A DNA stretch of 64,000 bases from Nelumbo lutea (lineage: Eukaryota; Streptophyta; Magnoliopsida; Proteales; Nelumbonaceae): the NCBI GenBank assembly GCA_022828595.1, contig JAKGHH010000007.1, positions 39,122,356 through 39,186,355 of the forward strand, in the 5' to 3' direction. Each line of letters begins with the position of its first letter. The first letter of the stretch is position 1. The notes below the pieces were generated by a model that was not told the DNA's origin, did not search any database, and was given only the letters and a program-made list of their open reading frames with translations. A program made the position numbers and the translations under genes. Below are positions 60,867 to 64,000 of the stretch, one piece after another.

Positions 60867-60917
60867 TAGTTTTTAGTTTTGAAAAATGAAGGGTGAGTAC
60901 TTAACTTTTAATATCAG

Positions 60918-60937
60918 GTTTCCCAAAGACGGTGCCA
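60918..60937 (-). other. Primer binding site of second Tat-type element
   Basis: On minus TGGCACCGTCTTTGGGAAAC directly follows ATCAAT at the LTR end, a tRNA-Arg-type site. Confidence 0.8.
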
Positions 60938-60939
60938 AT

Positions 60940-61633
60940 TGATGTCACGCGATCTGACAGCTCCCTCGTGTCAGGTGACTCGGATGCTGATTCAGGTAGT
61001 TCCTTGTCAGGGTCGAGCTAGAGGTGGGCGAGCTGATATGTTCTGCAAGAAGGAGAGTTAGAGTGCCTAAGTTGTCTTTACTTAGGGTGCTCACTCTGAT
61101 GCTTAAATTAGAGAGTTTCTTTAAGAGTCTTTTAGAGAATGAGAGAGCTTGAGAGCTTATAATCAGGCGTACCTTTACAAGTAGAAATGAGTGCCTTATA
61201 TAAGTGTTAGTGGACTAAGCCCTTTTACAACTGGTTTCATCTTCTCACAGAGCCATTTTTGCTTGGTCAGGTGAGTTATTACATTGGTTACGTGTTTTGC
61301 GCGGGGGTTACGATCTGCCTGAGTAACTTTGAGGCGTGTGGTGCGATAGGTCGGTCCAACGGTCGAGGCATTAATGTTCTGGAGATCTCAAGCTGGTAAC
61401 GTATCTTTGGGACAAGTCAACGGGTTCTCCTCGCAGGTCGCCATAGGTTCCTTCTACTCAATCGGTCCCTGAGGCAGGTTGCTATGAGATGGGAGACCTG
61501 TCAGCTCGGCCCGTCCAAGGTGGAGGTCGGCCTAGGTGAGATGCTTTAGGGTAACTTATTGAGCTAGTTAGCTTACTCAACACCAAAGTATCCACGTGTC
61601 GTGATGTGGTTTGGAGGACCAAATTACCTCTCA
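60940..61633 (-). repeat. 5' LTR of second Tat-type element
   Basis: 694 bp; on minus TGAGAGGTAATTTGGTCCTCC...GTGACATCA. The opening matches the TGATGAG---TTTTGGTCCTCC opening of the first element's LTR only in part, so this is a sister family, not the same one. Confidence 0.8.
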
Positions 61634-62077
61634 TTGGATTCCAATATACTTATTTATAGGTATTTTTGAAAACCCATAATTATATTTAAAATTAAAATTG
61701 AAAACTAAAAAAATAAAAAATAGAAAAAGTACCATTATATCGATACTTTAAATCCTTGTTACAGGTATATTTTATCTTCAATCATTCGTTAATGGCATCT
61801 TCCCACTTTCGTTTCCTCTATCTTTTTCTCTCGATTTGGAGGTTAAAGTATTTTTATTACTTTTTATTTTGTTGTTTTCAAGTTTGAAAATTGGGATATT
61901 AGGAATTAAAGGGCAGAACATGTGAATCGGCGTGCCATGCGAAAGGTGACGTGTAACAATCTGATTAAGAGTTCACTACGACATATAGGAGTCGGAGCTT
62001 GTTTTTTGATTGTTCAGGTATGTCAGTCTATATATATAATCGCTTGGTTCGGTTAATCATTGGTTACATTTCTCTTA

Positions 62078-62272
62078 AAAGATGAACTATTTCTATAAGA
62101 TTACCATAATATCCATATCCCACTGTTAATCTCTTACTCTTTAAACTAAAAACACCAATAACTATGGTGAAGGCCGGACTCCAGAGCTTAGGCTCAGTTT
62201 GGAGGGAATAATATGTACATAAGATGAACTATTTCTATATGATTACCATAATATCTATAAATATGTACATAC
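62078..62272. repeat. Direct repeat pair
   Basis: AAGATGAACTATTTCTATAA and GATTACCATAATATC at about 62080-62118 recur at about 62221-62262. Confidence 0.85.
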
Positions 62273-62607
62273 AAAATAATATAAAATATACTCTTTCCGA
62301 ACTTACCCTTAAAACCTATTTCGAAATGAGCTAAGAATACAAAATGGGCAGAGGAAGGGTACTTTTGTCAGGATAAAATTAGTTAATAAGATTGATTGGT
62401 TGGTCAGGTTCAAATAAATGTTAATGTTGCAGGCGAACCACTTCCGACTTTTGTCATGGTTAATTGGTTAATAATGACATACCAGAACCGGAAGTCAGTT
62501 ATGTGATCATCCATTTATGTCAAAAAGTGTACGTTGGATTCAATTTAATTTGAGAATTGTTCAATAATGCTTGATTTTGGATAACAGTGTAAATCACTTT
62601 GTTAGCA

Positions 62608-62815
62608 TCTAGGTTGTGTTTGGATAAATTTGAGCATTTGTGCTTTAAAGTTCAAAAACAGAAAACTGTAATTAGGCTTTGTACTTAGAGTTCAGAAGTG
62701 TTTTAACTTTGATAGCATATAGGCTGTGTTTGGATAAGTTTGAGGATTTGTGCTTTTAAAGTTTAAAAGTAGAAAACTGTAATTAGGCTTTGTACCTTTA
62801 GAGCTCACAAGCAAA
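62608..62815. repeat. Tandem duplication of about 108 bp
   Basis: Two units opening AGGTTGTGTTTGGATAAATT and AGGCTGTGTTTGGATAAGTT, each followed by TTTGTGCTTT-AAAGTT and AGAAAACTGTAATTAGGCTT. The openings look like MITE ends. Confidence 0.88.
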
Positions 62816-64000
62816 GTTCAAAGTATTAATACATATCGGGCGATATTGGCCAATAGGTATCTCTAGCGTGATTTTTAAAATATACCTCTATTAAGAAGCA
62901 CTAACGGTGCATTAACGGGAGGTGAGTTTTGGAAAATAAAGGCTTACTGACATGGTGAGTTTTAGACATTTTGAAAAGTTGTGGTGAGTTTAAGAGAAAT
63001 GCTGTTTTTTATTTAAACCCCACTCATGAATTTTTGAGCTAAATATTTTTTTAGTCAAATTCAAGTTACAAAAGCTAATCAAACTTATCTTGAGATTGGA
63101 GTTGGATTAACACTGAACTTGTTGGAATTTGAATATGAAGTGTTTGATTAAAACTTAGGGCTCATTTGGCGTGTCTTTTTGAAAAGATCTTCTTGTAGTT
63201 CTGATAGTCAAAAAACACATTGAGCTTTTGATATAAGATCTGGGTAGCTTGACGATAGTTTGGCAGATGCATGTCTTTTCGTGCATTTACCCGTATTTTT
63301 TTGCACGAAATGGACTTCTCACATCTTTTTGGCGCACCGTCTTTTGATGATTAGATCTTCCGCAAGCCAAGCAATAATAGACCGAAAATCGGTACTCCCG
63401 ACTTATAAACAACCTAAATATCGCATGAAAAGAACGAGTCCTTAATTGAATTCAAGGTACCGAAATGAAGATTTTCCACTGGGCCCGGATCATGGGCTGA
63501 TCCTTTTAAAAATTAACAAATGTCCAACGTAAGCATCCAAGTTGAGCCATGGTTCAGTTTCTTTTTGACCAACTTCATCGCATATCTGTAGGTCGCATAC
63601 ACCTACAACTCTTCTCATCCAATCTATTTCAGCCCCAAGAACTAAAAGATTCCAGTTGGACATAGATGCCTTCATCAAATGTTGAAGGCAGACAGTTAAT
63701 CGTACGGATTTGTTAGGGGCCTTTGCTCTATTGAATTAGTCTTGAGCTTGGGCTTATTATGAGCCGATAGTTTGAATCCAGATGTAGAGCCCAGAACTGA
63801 AGGCCCACAACTAAATATTTTAAGAGAGGAAAAGGATAAGGTTGAGTTTACCTATTGATCAATACAAATTGTTTTTACATGAAATGTTAAATTGGGATTT
63901 CTAGAAACAGCCCCCCACGCATACATCTTTACGAATTCAGGTATCCTACCCACAAGAATCCTATACATACCTACCCGCATTACATTATAATTGTACATGG

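Larger units (their letters stand above)
56383..61633 (-). mobile_element. Second Tat-type gypsy element, opposite strand, pol-deleted
   Basis: Read on minus: 5' LTR (61633-60940), primer site, gag, zinc-knuckle part, protease, then directly the antisense-ORF region. RT, RNase H and integrase are missing between about 57400 and 57130. An intruding sequence of about 1.3 kb splits gag. No 3' LTR was found on the left side, so the element is truncated there. Confidence 0.8.
61634..64000. other. AT-rich spacer, no gene recognised
   Basis: Contains the direct repeats listed separately. The 62 aa minus frame at 63490-63678 and others show no known family. The stretch near 63160-63500 begins GGGCTCATTTGGCGTG like a hAT-type MITE end, but no partner end was found. 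Confidence 0.5.

Noticed and set aside
63490..63678. 62 aa minus frame as a gene piece
   Set aside because: No family recognised and no neighbouring coding sequence in a compatible frame.

Overview
This is plant nuclear DNA. The evidence is one spliced plant gene with GT-AG introns, plant-type LTR retrotransposons with tRNA-derived primer sites, a CACTA transposon, a LINE, a tRNA-derived SINE, several MITE-like elements, and AT-rich spacers. The long introns and heavy nested transposon load suggest a dicot or other non-grass angiosperm with a medium-to-large genome. I cannot name the species from sequence alone.

Only one apparently functional host gene is visible: a seven-exon DEAD-box RNA helicase of the mitochondrial RH53/RH9 (PMH) type at 20395-30322, + strand, 644 aa. 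All helicase motifs are present. Intron 1 holds a SINE. Intron 5 (5.5 kb) holds a TIR repeat and an antisense LINE that is itself interrupted by a MITE-like element.

Layout. (1) 1-11.4 kb: a CACTA (En/Spm) TNP2 transposase gene split by an Athila-type gypsy element (896-7343, target duplication GAAAC); the element has lost its RT, RNase H and integrase. (2) 11.4-18.3 kb: AT-rich spacer with MITE-like repeats. (3) 18.33-19.99 kb: a Pack-MULE-like element with long inverted repeats that carries broken fragments of a carboxylesterase gene (- strand) and a BOI-type RING E3 ligase gene (+ strand). It ends just upstream of the helicase promoter. (4) 20.0-31.7 kb: the helicase gene. (5) 31.7-39.5 kb: spacer with a hAT-like TIR element and MITEs. 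(6) 39.5-44.5 kb: a decayed Copia element with a complete 5' LTR and a truncated 3' LTR. (7) 45.4-55.0 kb: a full-length but decayed Tat-type gypsy element with two 653 bp LTRs, target duplication ATGGG, dual RNase H and an antisense ORF. (8) 55.8-61.6 kb: a second Tat-type element in the opposite orientation with a large pol deletion, an intruding sequence and a foreign gag fragment beside it. (9) 61.6-64 kb: spacer with small direct repeats.

No CRISPR array, rRNA gene or canonical tRNA gene was seen. The most interesting points are the two-gene capture next to the helicase promoter, the antisense ORF shared by both Tat-type elements, and the insertions whose junctions can be read exactly. 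I found no clear candidate for a wholly new biological system; the antisense ORF is the least understood protein-coding element here.
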